64,000 nt of DNA, taken from contig CAXBKQ010000020.1 in assembly GCA_963976435.1 (NCBI GenBank), forward strand, positions 5,787 to 69,786, read 5' to 3'. A program made the position numbers and the translations under genes. The DNA is from CAKZNE01 sp963976435. GTDB taxonomy: Bacteria; Bacteroidota; Bacteroidia; Flavobacteriales; Schleiferiaceae. The notes beneath the pieces are model-generated. The model made no database searches and was not told the origin of the DNA. It saw only the letters and a program-made list of their open reading frames with translations. Positions within the stretch are counted from its first letter, which is position 1, and each line of letters begins with the position of its first letter. Shown here piece by piece: positions 36,655-43,768 of the stretch.

Positions 36655-37284
36655 TTAGGGAATTCCTATGTATTTATGGGATTGTAGACTAATTTGCCAT
36701 TTTGGGTTGGCCATTACATAATCGGATATCAAAGGAATAATCTTCTCCCTTTTACTCCATTCGGGTTGTAAATATAATTTACAATTCACCCCTACTCTTT
36801 TGGCATGTTGCTCGGCCCAAACAAAATCATTTTGATTGTAAATAATAATCTTCAACTCATCCGCCATGGGATAAATATTGTCTACCGGTGGTTTTGTTTT
36901 TTTTGGAGATAAGCAAAACCAATCCCAAATACCACTGTTGGCATATGCTCCAGAAGTTTCTAGATGGATGGAAAGGCCTTTTTTACTCAAGGCCGCAGTT
37001 AAGGGTTCCATATTCCAAGTAAGTGGCTCTCCACCAGTTACTACCACAGTATCTGAGTATTTAGATGCATTATTTGCAATATCTTCAATATTAGTTGGAG
37101 GATGAAGCTCTGGGTTCCAGCTTTCTTTTACATCACACCAATGACATCCAACATCACAACCACCTATACGTATGAAATAGGCTGCTTTTCCACTATGATA
37201 ACCTTCTCCTTGAATGGTATAAAACTCTTCCATTAAGGGTAACATCTTACCCTTATTAACCAAATCTTCAATGCTATTTTGCAT
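36655..37284 (-). CDS. queE: 7-carboxy-7-deazaguanine synthase
   Basis: 209 aa radical-SAM enzyme of queuosine biosynthesis. The iron-sulfur motif is C43-x3-C47-x2-C50 in GGCDVGCHWCDVKESW. FYTIQGEGYH and VVTGGEPL are typical of this group. The start at 37284 gives the N-terminal extension LVNKGKMLPLMEEF that I recall from Flavobacteria QueE; the second Met (37245) is less likely. A perfect -7 box TACCTTTG ends only 4 nt before the ATG, so the mRNA should be leaderless. No other que genes are adjacent. Confidence 0.94.
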   Translation of the reverse strand: MQNSIEDLVNKGKMLPLMEEFYTIQGEGYHSGKAAYFIRIGGCDVGCHWCDVKESWNPELHPPTNIEDIANNASKYSDTVVVTGGEPLTWNMEPLTAALSKKGLSIHLETSGAYANSGIWDWFCLSPKKTKPPVDNIYPMADELKIIIYNQNDFVWAEQHAKRVGVNCKLYLQPEWSKREKIIPLISDYVMANPKWQISLQSHKYIGIP

Positions 37285-37288
37285 TTTG

Positions 37289-37296
37289 CAAAGGTA
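37289..37296 (-). promoter_or_regulatory. -7 promoter element abutting queE start
   Basis: TACCTTTG on the minus strand, 4 nt before the ATG at 37284, i.e. the transcription start would fall at or next to the start codon. Confidence 0.5.
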
Positions 37297-37423
37297 AGTT
37301 AGTTGAATCGTAAAAAAATGAGCTTTGTTGAAAATTGCTCTAATAACAATTATTCTACACGTCGAATTTTATGAAAAGGTATCTTAAGAATGTTTTAAAT
37401 TGCACTCTAGTAAAGAAAAAGCC

Positions 37424-38017
37424 ATGCTAAATAAAAAATTCCTCTTTTCGATTCTTATAATAATAGGACTTGGATTTTCTTCTGAAGCGCAAAAGCTTAG
37501 CGCAAGAGCTGGACTACTTCCAAATGATTGGCTTCGCAGACAAGGGGTTCCCGCATTTTTTGAGGCGGGTGTAGAATATGCTCCTGTAAGATATTTAAGT
37601 GCTATTGCCTCCTATAAATTATTTATCAATTCCTTTGAACAAACGGCTGCCTATGGAAGGCCAGGTAGTGAGTTTAGCTTTCAACCACGGTTTTACTTTG
37701 ATATTGAAGAGTATAATGATGGTCCTTTTATTGCCTTTCCTATTTCCTATGCTATTCACGGAAAATATACGGCCATTAACTTATTGACTAGTTGCCAAAC
37801 CACCTATCATCAAAGTTATAGGGAGTATTCAATTTTTCTAGGTTATAAAACAGCTGGCAGATGGGGTGTAGAGTTTTTTGGTGGCCCTTCGCGAAGGATA
37901 ACCGACTTCTATAAAAATTCAACCTGTGGTGAAACACCCAATACTGATCAAACGGTTGGAACCTATAGAAAATGGTTACTCGAAGTTGGTGTCCGTTTTA
38001 GTTATAGAATTCTCTAA
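37424..38017 (+). CDS. putative outer-membrane beta-barrel protein
   Basis: 197 aa from ATG 37424 (MLNKKFLFSILIIIGLGFSSEAQ is a signal peptide); the ORF extends upstream to a TTG at 37400 but this would put charge before the signal. The mature part alternates aromatic and small residues and ends VGVRFSYRIL, a barrel-like C-terminal strand. Two cysteines (SCQTTYH, NSTCGETPN) are unusual for an OMP. No named family. Overlaps the convergent mscS by 4 bp. Confidence 0.75.
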   Translation: MLNKKFLFSILIIIGLGFSSEAQKLSARAGLLPNDWLRRQGVPAFFEAGVEYAPVRYLSAIASYKLFINSFEQTAAYGRPGSEFSFQPRFYFDIEEYNDGPFIAFPISYAIHGKYTAINLLTSCQTTYHQSYREYSIFLGYKTAGRWGVEFFGGPSRRITDFYKNSTCGETPNTDQTVGTYRKWLLEVGVRFSYRIL

Positions 38018-38553
38018 CTTTTTGGATGTACCACCACACTTGGCTTTTGAATGGCTAGGTTATTAGGATAAGAAACAATTTCTCCTGTTTCTTTTTTTAT
38101 TTCAATATAAAACATGGTTAAATCCATAATCAATCCTTCAACACTATTTTCAGCATCCTCTATTCGAATTGTAGCACCAATTTTATGAGGAAAAAAGAAA
38201 AACAGCAAAACCGAAGCGGTAATATTGCTGAGAATAGACCAGTTTGCAAAAAGTGCTACCCCCACCACTGTGAAAATACTTGCGAAGTAAAAGGATAGGC
38301 CTGAAAGGGAAATTTGCCAGGTTAATCCGAATAAAGCCATAAATACGACAAGGTTTATTAGCCCTGTAATTTTTTTAACATAAAGCATTCTAGATTCATC
38401 CAAGCTATGTTTTTTGGCATGGCGAGTAATCAATCTTAGAATAATACTTCTGCTGATAAAGTATAGAATTAGGATTAGCAATGAAATAAACAACTCCACT
38501 GAATGGTTTGAAAACCAATCCTTAATTCCTCCAAAAAATTCTTCTGTATTCAT
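38014..38553 (-). CDS. small mechanosensitive channel (MscS family)
   Basis: 179 aa. Three N-terminal hydrophobic segments (about 18-38, 65-80 and 92-110) followed by the MscS signature: VGVALFANWSILSNITASVLLFFFFPHKIGATIRI, a pore-lining TM3 and the start of the beta domain. Only the core channel is present, the C-terminal vestibule is short. The -7 box TAAATTTG ends 4 nt before the ATG, again a leaderless pattern. Convergent overlap of 4 bp with the OMP gene. Confidence 0.88.
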   Translation of the reverse strand: MNTEEFFGGIKDWFSNHSVELFISLLILILYFISRSIILRLITRHAKKHSLDESRMLYVKKITGLINLVVFMALFGLTWQISLSGLSFYFASIFTVVGVALFANWSILSNITASVLLFFFFPHKIGATIRIEDAENSVEGLIMDLTMFYIEIKKETGEIVSYPNNLAIQKPSVVVHPKS

Positions 38554-38557
38554 TTGG

Positions 38558-38565
38558 CAAATTTA
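38558..38565 (-). promoter_or_regulatory. -7 promoter element abutting mscS start
   Basis: TAAATTTG on the minus strand, 4 nt before the ATG at 38553. Confidence 0.5.
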
Positions 38566-38646
38566 AGCCAAGAAGAGCTACCTAAACCATTTGACCTATA
38601 AAATTTAAAGGCTATTATTATTCTCCCTATCTCTTTTTAAGGAAAA

Positions 38647-38808
38647 CTAGTTCAGGAGATTTTGACTTAAACACCATTTGTGTAATTCTGCTGCTTCTGC
38701 CCCACTTAGCACTCTCAGAGCCTTTTGGTATTCTTTTACAATTAGCCGTGGATCGAAACTTACTTTTTTGATAATGATCTTATAGTATTCTAATAATGAG
38801 GTTTTCAT
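38647..38808 (-). CDS. small hypothetical protein, 53 aa
   Basis: ATG at 38808, TAG at 38647-38649; 53 codons of ordinary composition, MKTSLLEYYKIIIKKVSF..., with VKEYQKALRVLSGAEAAELHKWCL near the end. It looks like a basic-helical protein of the kind seen as short conserved ORFs in Flavobacteria. Fills the otherwise empty 490-bp gap between mscS and the C1 peptidase. No consensus -7 box was seen upstream. No function assigned. Confidence 0.62.
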   Translation of the reverse strand: MKTSLLEYYKIIIKKVSFDPRLIVKEYQKALRVLSGAEAAELHKWCLSQNLLN

Positions 38809-38995
38809 ATTCTATTATTTCAATAAACTGATTTACTTATTTTACTTCATTTGCTGAAAGTCCATTAAAGACTTCCATTCCACTTCATACTTGATTTTTT
38901 AAGGAACAAGCAATATTCCAAATATTAAGAATGCAGAAATTGTCAGTTTATTTCAAATTAGGCTGTCAAAGTTTTGAATCTTATCAACAAGCAAT

Positions 38996-39024
38996 AAAAA
39001 AGCCTCGAAAAATCGAGGCTTTTT
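38996..39024 (-). terminator. terminator after secreted C1 peptidase gene
   Basis: Perfect stem AAAAAGCCTCG / CGAGGCTTTTT plus an A:T closing pair and a 4-A loop; T-runs on both strands. It lies 22 bp past the C1 peptidase stop. Confidence 0.88.
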
Positions 39025-39045
39025 GTCAGTTCATTTTTAATAGAA

Positions 39046-40224
39046 CTAGATTTTTAATTTCTTTTTTAATGCTTTAGGAATAGCATCTTTATGAACCAAA
39101 ATGGAAATAGATTTGTATTTCACAAAAGTCTCGGAAGCATAAATATATCCTGTTTTATTTGGATTTTCTCTATCGCCCCAGCTATTTTTAACCATATAGT
39201 AAATGGTTCCTAATTGGTCTTTTACCATACCTGTAATTTGCATCCCATGGTCATCCTGAGTTTGGAAGTTATCATAAGCCTCCTGACGAATCTCTTGATT
39301 GACTATCAACTCTGGTTTTGGTCCATTAAACATGGTCTTTTTAGCTTCTTTAGAATCATCTAAAGGAACAATGGCCAATCCATTTTTTAATGAAAAACCT
39401 TTTTCACTAACATCAGTTGCCCAACTTACAGAATAGCCATTTTCCAGACTGGTATTTAAAACCTCCATCATATTGTCTAAAGGCACATTATAACTTGTTC
39501 CCCATGTCCAGTTGTCTGGCACCTCTATCATTACCTGCTCATAAAAGGGCTTATGTTCAAATGAAGTTATTTGCACATAATCATCAGCATTGATTCCTAT
39601 ATACTCATCAGCAAAAGTTCTAGGGCTATACATTTTTCCATCCCATTCAAATTCTTCAGGATATTCTCCTAAATAGGCGTCTAGGGTAGCCACAAATGCT
39701 TTTTTCCATGAAGGACTTAATGTACCATTAGGGTTTTTAATTACTTCATCCAATTGGGCTTTTAGCAAGGCTTCAAGTTCCCCATGATTATTGGATTCAG
39801 TACCATAATCCAAACCTTCATATACTTCTTGTGGAACGGCACCATACTTTTTTAATACATATAATACATCTGGCAAAGCTCCACCTTGAGCAAAATTTAA
39901 ATGGCCATGCAGTCGAACATATTTCTCAGCTTTGTCTAAATACACCATTCTTACCGTAAACATTTCAGAAAGATCTACAGGTGCTTTTCCATTTCGAATC
40001 ATTTCAGACTCTAAGAAGCTCGTTGTTGCATAACTCCAACAAGTTCCACTCCTTCCCTGATTCTTTACGGGAGTGGCCTCTATATCTACTAGAGTTTCAA
40101 ATACAAATTCTCCTTTCGTATCGCTACCATTATTTTTAACCTTATTGATTAAATCATCTTGGGCAAAAGAAGGAAGGGCTAAGAGGCAAATTATTCCTAG
40201 TCCCAAACTTTTCATTTTTATCAT
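39046..40224 (-). CDS. secreted papain-like (C1B, bleomycin hydrolase-type) cysteine protease
   Basis: 392 aa with signal peptide ending LPSFAQ. Papain-fold catalytic triad: Gln in PVKNQGRSGTCWSYATTSFLESE with catalytic Cys62, His in DDHGMQITGMV and Asn in YMVKNSWGD. The layout and LNFAQGGALPDVLYVLKKYGAVPQE match the PepC/bleomycin hydrolase subfamily. That subfamily is usually cytosolic, so a signal peptide indicates a periplasmic or secreted aminopeptidase. Divergent from the alpha/beta-hydrolase gene. Confidence 0.92.
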   Translation of the reverse strand: MIKMKSLGLGIICLLALPSFAQDDLINKVKNNGSDTKGEFVFETLVDIEATPVKNQGRSGTCWSYATTSFLESEMIRNGKAPVDLSEMFTVRMVYLDKAEKYVRLHGHLNFAQGGALPDVLYVLKKYGAVPQEVYEGLDYGTESNNHGELEALLKAQLDEVIKNPNGTLSPSWKKAFVATLDAYLGEYPEEFEWDGKMYSPRTFADEYIGINADDYVQITSFEHKPFYEQVMIEVPDNWTWGTSYNVPLDNMMEVLNTSLENGYSVSWATDVSEKGFSLKNGLAIVPLDDSKEAKKTMFNGPKPELIVNQEIRQEAYDNFQTQDDHGMQITGMVKDQLGTIYYMVKNSWGDRENPNKTGYIYASETFVKYKSISILVHKDAIPKALKKKLKI

Positions 40225-40276
40225 TTTCGTATACCTTTTATTTAGAATTTAGCTAAAGTATTAAACCGGAGCAAAT

Positions 40277-41131
40277 ATGAAAGTCTTAAAAAGAATATTT
40301 CACTATAAAACACTACTTATACTTATGGGGATCTTAGTTTTACTATTATTTTCAAGCAGATTTTTCAATTTTGCAGCTAATCAAGAAGAAATCGATGAAG
40401 CATTTTCTAAAATTGAATTTGACTACCAATACCAAAATTTGGAATTTGAAGAAGGAAACTTGCATTTTGTAACAATTGGGGATTCCACATTACCAACTTT
40501 ATTCCTTATTCACGGTTCACCAGGAAGCTGGGATGCCTGGTTAAGCCTTTGCACTCAAACCAATATTCTACATAAATTTTATGTAATCGCCATTGACAGA
40601 CCTGGATACAATAAAACTACTCTGGAAGGAATTTACAGTCTAAAAGATCAAAGTAGATTCATCAAGCCACTAATTGAAAAATATTGTGATTCTTGCCTAT
40701 TGGCAGGCCACTCCTATGGTGGAGGATTAGCCATGCAAATTGCATTGGACTATCCTGAAACAATAAAGGGTGTAGCAAGTATTTCCGGAACTGTAGCTTT
40801 TCCACATCAGAAATTAAAATGGTTTAATTACGCCATGAATTACAGTCCAGCACAATGGTTGGTTTCTGAAGAACTAGCTACCAGCAATCGTGAAATGTGG
40901 CAATTGCAAAATGATCTTCCCTCCATGAATAGCTCTCTAGGAAATTACAAAGGTAAAGTAGCCATTATCCAAGGAGAGAAGGACAGGATTGTAGATGCCA
41001 AATCTGCTAGCTACTTGCAACAAAAGCTAGAAAATGCCGAGCTGAAAATGTTTGTAAAAGAAGATATGGATCACTTTGTTATTTGGACAAATATGGAATT
41101 GGTAATTGAGGCGATAGATTGGCTTAAATAA
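40277..41131 (+). CDS. membrane-anchored alpha/beta-hydrolase
   Basis: 284 aa. One N-terminal hydrophobic segment (residues 12-28) acts as anchor. The alpha/beta-hydrolase core shows FLIHGSPGSWDAW, the nucleophile elbow AGHSYGGG (Ser146), an acid in IQGEKDRIVDAKS and the late DHFVIW histidine. It belongs to the broad lipase/epoxide-hydrolase-like superfamily; substrate unknown. The intergenic region with the C1 peptidase carries no perfect box. Confidence 0.88.
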   Translation: MKVLKRIFHYKTLLILMGILVLLLFSSRFFNFAANQEEIDEAFSKIEFDYQYQNLEFEEGNLHFVTIGDSTLPTLFLIHGSPGSWDAWLSLCTQTNILHKFYVIAIDRPGYNKTTLEGIYSLKDQSRFIKPLIEKYCDSCLLAGHSYGGGLAMQIALDYPETIKGVASISGTVAFPHQKLKWFNYAMNYSPAQWLVSEELATSNREMWQLQNDLPSMNSSLGNYKGKVAIIQGEKDRIVDAKSASYLQQKLENAELKMFVKEDMDHFVIWTNMELVIEAIDWLK

Positions 41132-41140
41132 CCATAAAGC

Positions 41141-41527
41141 CTAGGCCACTTCTCTATTCTCCACAGCAAAAACGTCAATATCATAAACTGCACGAGCCAA
41201 TTTAGAAGATCTGTTTTTATGATCCACCTCGTGAACAAACACCTTTAATTGATAGTCCTTTTTATTGTACTGATAAATCTGTGCCTTCAAAAACAGCTTC
41301 TCACCTTCACCGGCATCTTTCAGCAATTCTAGTCTTACCTTAGAAATAGATTTTGAAAAACCTTTTGGAAGTGCCTCTGAAACCCTATCCAACATTTGTT
41401 GAGCAGAAGACTCAATTAAATTTAATGCCTGCCATTGAGAATTAGGATATTCAACAGAGCTTAGTGCAACCACCTTTTGTAAATATGATTTTTTACTCTT
41501 TTCTAGTATTCTAAATATGTCTTTCAT
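41141..41527 (-). CDS. hypothetical protein, 128 aa
   Basis: Cytosolic protein with no signal peptide. The C-terminal 80 residues alternate hydrophobic strands (LELLKDAGEGEKLFLKAQIYQY...RAVYDIDVFAV), which could be a hotdog-like thioesterase fold, but no catalytic motif is visible, so no function is assigned. Its ATG (41525-41527) overlaps the TGA of an upstream 37-codon ORF as ATGA, suggesting coupled translation. Confidence 0.75.
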   Translation of the reverse strand: MKDIFRILEKSKKSYLQKVVALSSVEYPNSQWQALNLIESSAQQMLDRVSEALPKGFSKSISKVRLELLKDAGEGEKLFLKAQIYQYNKKDYQLKVFVHEVDHKNRSSKLARAVYDIDVFAVENREVA

Positions 41528-41637
41528 GCTGTGGAACTTATAAATTCGGGAATAAATTTTTTACTGGAAGCTACTGAAATTGGGAATGTTTTAATTCTAT
41601 TATTATTCCTAAACAGTGGCTGGTTAAACTTTTTCAT
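41524..41637 (-). CDS. possible small ORF, 37 aa, coupled to the 128-aa gene
   Basis: ATG at 41637 to TGA at 41524-41526, translation MKKFNQPLFRNNNRIKTF..., basic and hydrophilic. Its stop overlaps the next gene's ATG as ATGA. It starts 26 bp after a strong terminator hairpin. The overlap geometry is suggestive but a random 37-codon ORF here is quite possible; no -7 box found. Confidence 0.3.
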   Translation of the reverse strand: MKKFNQPLFRNNNRIKTFPISVASSKKFIPEFISSTA

Positions 41638-41662
41638 TTTTTTTAAGATTTAGTTTTAATGC

Positions 41663-41698
41663 AAAAAAAAAGTCCTCCAAATTTCTTTGGAGGACTTT
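41663..41698 (-). terminator. strong terminator closing the 31-aa sORF unit
   Basis: A 13-bp perfect stem AAAGTCCTCCAAA (41669-41681) / TTTGGAGGACTTT (41686-41698) with a 4-nt loop, followed on the minus strand by nine T (A-run 41663-41671). It sits 24 bp beyond the stop of the 31-aa ORF. Confidence 0.9.
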
Positions 41699-41721
41699 CA
41701 CTAAGTGAAATTCTTTTAAAC

Positions 41722-41817
41722 CTAAGAAACCTCCATTCTATTCCACCACTTATAATTACCAAACATAATATGCTGGTTATTATTGGTATGAATAAAATTT
41801 GGTCTCCTATCTTTCAT
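41722..41817 (-). CDS. small ORF, 31 aa, in its own promoter-terminator unit
   Basis: ATG at 41817, TAG at 41722-41724. Peptide MKDRRPNFIHTNNNQHI... then FGNYKWWNRMEVS: basic, Asn/His-rich, with a Trp-Trp pair; no signal peptide or TM. A full consensus promoter (TTG-N19-TATTTTTG) ends 7 nt before the ATG and a 13-bp terminator follows, giving a transcript of about 155 nt containing this ORF. It could be a small protein, a leader peptide, or an sRNA whose ORF is incidental. Not matched to any family I recognise. Confidence 0.5.
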   Translation of the reverse strand: MKDRRPNFIHTNNNQHIMFGNYKWWNRMEVS

Positions 41818-41824
41818 ATGGTAT

Positions 41825-41854
41825 CAAAAATAGAAAAAGGAATTAGACAAACAA
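41825..41854 (-). promoter_or_regulatory. sigma-A promoter of the small transcript (TTG-N19-TATTTTTG)
   Basis: On the minus strand TTG (41852-41854), 19-nt spacer, TATTTTTG (41825-41832). Perfect at all defined positions and with the same spacing as the HU and PDZ gene promoters. Confidence 0.75.
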
Positions 41855-41867
41855 ATAAAAAGTCTAT

Positions 41868-41875
41868 TAAATTTG
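41868..41875 (+). promoter_or_regulatory. -7 promoter element for LuxR-type gene
   Basis: TAAATTTG on the plus strand, 7 nt before the ATG at 41883; divergent from the small-transcript promoter. Confidence 0.5.
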
Positions 41876-41882
41876 GGACTTT

Positions 41883-42299
41883 ATGAAAAGTCATTTTGTT
41901 TTTTATGGATTGCTGATTTTTGCCTTGCTGATGCTATTTCAGATAAGCAAATTTTGGTCTTTTGGAAATGAAAGGGGCCATGAAATATTTGTCCTTATGG
42001 TAGCCATTGTTTCAATAGTTATTGGAATATATTTTGGCAAGAATAAGTCTTTGATTAAAAAAAATGGGAGCCTTCAAGACATAGATCAAAATCAAATTGA
42101 AAGTTTAAACATCAGCTCCAGGGAATATGAAGTTTTGCAATTGATATCAAAAGGTCATTCCAATAAAGAGATTGCCGAAAAGCTATTTCTTTCCGAAAGC
42201 ACTATTAAGACCCATGTTTCCAGCCTATTACTTAAACTAGATGCAAAAAGAAGAACCCAGGCGGTAACCATAGCCAAGGATTTAAACATCATTAACTAG
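41883..42299 (+). CDS. LuxR-type helix-turn-helix regulator with N-terminal membrane segments
   Basis: 138 aa. Two hydrophobic segments (residues about 5-20 and 36-52) precede a GerE/LuxR HTH at residues 75-135: LNISSREYEVLQLISKGHSNKEIAEKLFLSESTIKTHVSSLLLKL. It lacks a receiver domain, so it is a membrane-anchored HTH regulator; ligand unknown. It is followed by a DUF4199 membrane protein, a gene pair I have seen in Flavobacteria, and an inverted repeat between them could be its operator. Confidence 0.9.
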   Translation: MKSHFVFYGLLIFALLMLFQISKFWSFGNERGHEIFVLMVAIVSIVIGIYFGKNKSLIKKNGSLQDIDQNQIESLNISSREYEVLQLISKGHSNKEIAEKLFLSESTIKTHVSSLLLKLDAKRRTQAVTIAKDLNIIN

Positions 42300-42302
42300 G
42301 GT

Positions 42303-42341
42303 GGTACTTTAGTATATTTTACAATTTGGTACTAAAGTATT
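42303..42341 (+). promoter_or_regulatory. candidate operator: inverted repeat between LuxR-type and DUF4199 genes
   Basis: GGTACTTTAGTA (42303-42314) and GGTACTAAAGTA (42328-42339). The cores TACTTTAGTA and TACTAAAGTA are exact reverse complements, centres 25 bp apart. It lies 4 bp after the LuxR-type stop and about 55 bp before the DUF4199 ATG, upstream of any promoter of that gene. A binding site for the regulator is inferred. Confidence 0.45.
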
Positions 42342-42395
42342 ATGCCTAATTTCCCAATTCGTTGGTGATTTACAGGAAATTTTAAAAATAGAATT

Positions 42396-42923
42396 ATGAA
42401 CAAATCAATTAGAAATTACGGGATCATTGGAGGACTTTTCGGAACAGTTTTCTTTTTGGGACCTTTAGTAATTAATCCAGATCAATATTTAGATCCTTCA
42501 AATTTTGAAAATGGCGAAATAGTAGGGTATTCAGTTATGTTCCTTTCCATGGTTCCGGTTTTTTTAGGAACCCGTGCCTACCGCAATAAATATTTTAAAG
42601 ATGCGCCATTTAGTTTTGCAAAGGGTCTTATTTCAGGATTGAAAATCACGGCCATTGCCACCTTGGTCTTTTATATTGGAAATGTTCTTGTTTATGAAGT
42701 AATAGCTCCAGGATTTTTAGAAAAATTTGGTGTTATATATTATGATCATATGGTAGAAACAGCAGCAAACGAAGAGGCTAAAGCGGAAATGATTGCCGAA
42801 TTTGAAGCCATGGAGCCCTATGTGAAAAATGGGTTTTTGTATGGTATCATCATGTCGGCCTCAGTTTTAATTTTCGGATTAATAATTTCTTTGATCTCGG
42901 CATTTTCTTTAAAAAGAGCCTAA
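42396..42923 (+). CDS. DUF4199 membrane protein
   Basis: 175 aa with four transmembrane segments. RNYGIIGGLFGTVFFLGPL at the N-terminus, SVMFLSMVPVFLGTRAYRNKY and the C-terminal segment match DUF4199, a Bacteroidota family of unknown function. A 97-bp gap containing an inverted repeat separates it from the LuxR-type gene, which probably regulates it. Confidence 0.88.
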   Translation: MNKSIRNYGIIGGLFGTVFFLGPLVINPDQYLDPSNFENGEIVGYSVMFLSMVPVFLGTRAYRNKYFKDAPFSFAKGLISGLKITAIATLVFYIGNVLVYEVIAPGFLEKFGVIYYDHMVETAANEEAKAEMIAEFEAMEPYVKNGFLYGIIMSASVLIFGLIISLISAFSLKRA

Positions 42924-43008
42924 TTTCAATTCCATTCCCTGAGCTTAGGCACATTATTTTGGTCTTTTGATAATCCTGCTTTTGGGCGATTAATGCTTCT
43001 TAAATTAT

Positions 43009-43016
43009 TAGCTTTG
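43009..43016 (+). promoter_or_regulatory. -7 promoter element for DsbA-family gene
   Basis: TAGCTTTG on the plus strand, perfect consensus, 17 nt before the ATG at 43034. Confidence 0.5.
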
Positions 43017-43033
43017 TCGCCCAAAATAAAGCT

Positions 43034-43690
43034 ATGAGTAAAAGTCAAAAACCTGAAGTTTACTATATATATGATGCCCTTTGCGGCTGGTGTTATGGTT
43101 TCTCTAAAAACATTGAAGAATTTTATGCCAAGCATAAGGATGAATTTCAATTTCAAGTGTTTTCAGGAGGGATGGTCACAGGAGAAAGAGAGGGAACTAT
43201 AAATGAGGTTGCTGGTTATATAAAAGGTGCCTATAAAAATGTTGAGGAAACTACCGGTGCGAAATTCGGAGAAGAATTTATCAGTAAAACCCTGGAGGAA
43301 GGTAGTGCCTATTATAGTTCTGTTCCTGCAGCTTTGGCAATGGCACTTTTTAGAACTCAAAAACCAGAACAGGCGATATCTTTTGCTGTAAGAATTCAAA
43401 AGGCTATTTACCACGAAGGTTTAGCACCAGCAGAGCTTTCTACTTTTGGACATTGTGTAAAAGACTTTAATCTAGACCCTCAATTATTCCAACAAAAAAT
43501 GGAGGAACCGATGATTCAAAAATTGGTAGAGGAAGAATTTAGAACTGTAAGTAGTTGGGGAATAAAAGGTTTCCCTTCCCTAGTATATAAGGACGGTAAT
43601 AGAGCCTATATGATTGCCAGAGGATATACTCCAATGGATCTTTTGGAAGAAACACTGCAAAACGTTCAAAAGGAAATCGGTTCTAATTAA
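43034..43690 (+). CDS. DsbA-family (FrnE-like) thioredoxin-fold protein
   Basis: 218 aa. Active-site dithiol CGWC (Cys17, Cys20) at the N-terminus with no signal peptide, then a helical insertion and the cis-Pro region GIKGFPSLVY (SSWGIKGFPSL). This fits the cytosolic FrnE/2-hydroxychromene-2-carboxylate isomerase-like branch of DsbA proteins, which act as thiol oxidoreductases or are of unknown role. Monocistronic by spacing. Confidence 0.88.
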   Translation: MSKSQKPEVYYIYDALCGWCYGFSKNIEEFYAKHKDEFQFQVFSGGMVTGEREGTINEVAGYIKGAYKNVEETTGAKFGEEFISKTLEEGSAYYSSVPAALAMALFRTQKPEQAISFAVRIQKAIYHEGLAPAELSTFGHCVKDFNLDPQLFQQKMEEPMIQKLVEEEFRTVSSWGIKGFPSLVYKDGNRAYMIARGYTPMDLLEETLQNVQKEIGSN

Positions 43691-43768
43691 TTTGCAGCTC
43701 CTTGTTTTGTCTAAAATTTGCTGTCAGAAGTTGAGTTCTGATTCTTATCTTCGTGCTAGGAACTGATT

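Noticed and set aside
41722..41817. Trp-operon-like leader peptide (WW codons before a terminator)
   Set aside because: No tryptophan gene lies downstream; the next gene encodes a 128-aa protein of unknown function, and only one WW pair is present. Kept as a small-ORF finding instead.
41659..41886. 75-aa plus-strand ORF beginning in the hairpin upstream of the LuxR-type gene
   Set aside because: It reads straight through the strong terminator stem and is antisense to the 31-aa unit; it has no promoter and its composition is not protein-like.
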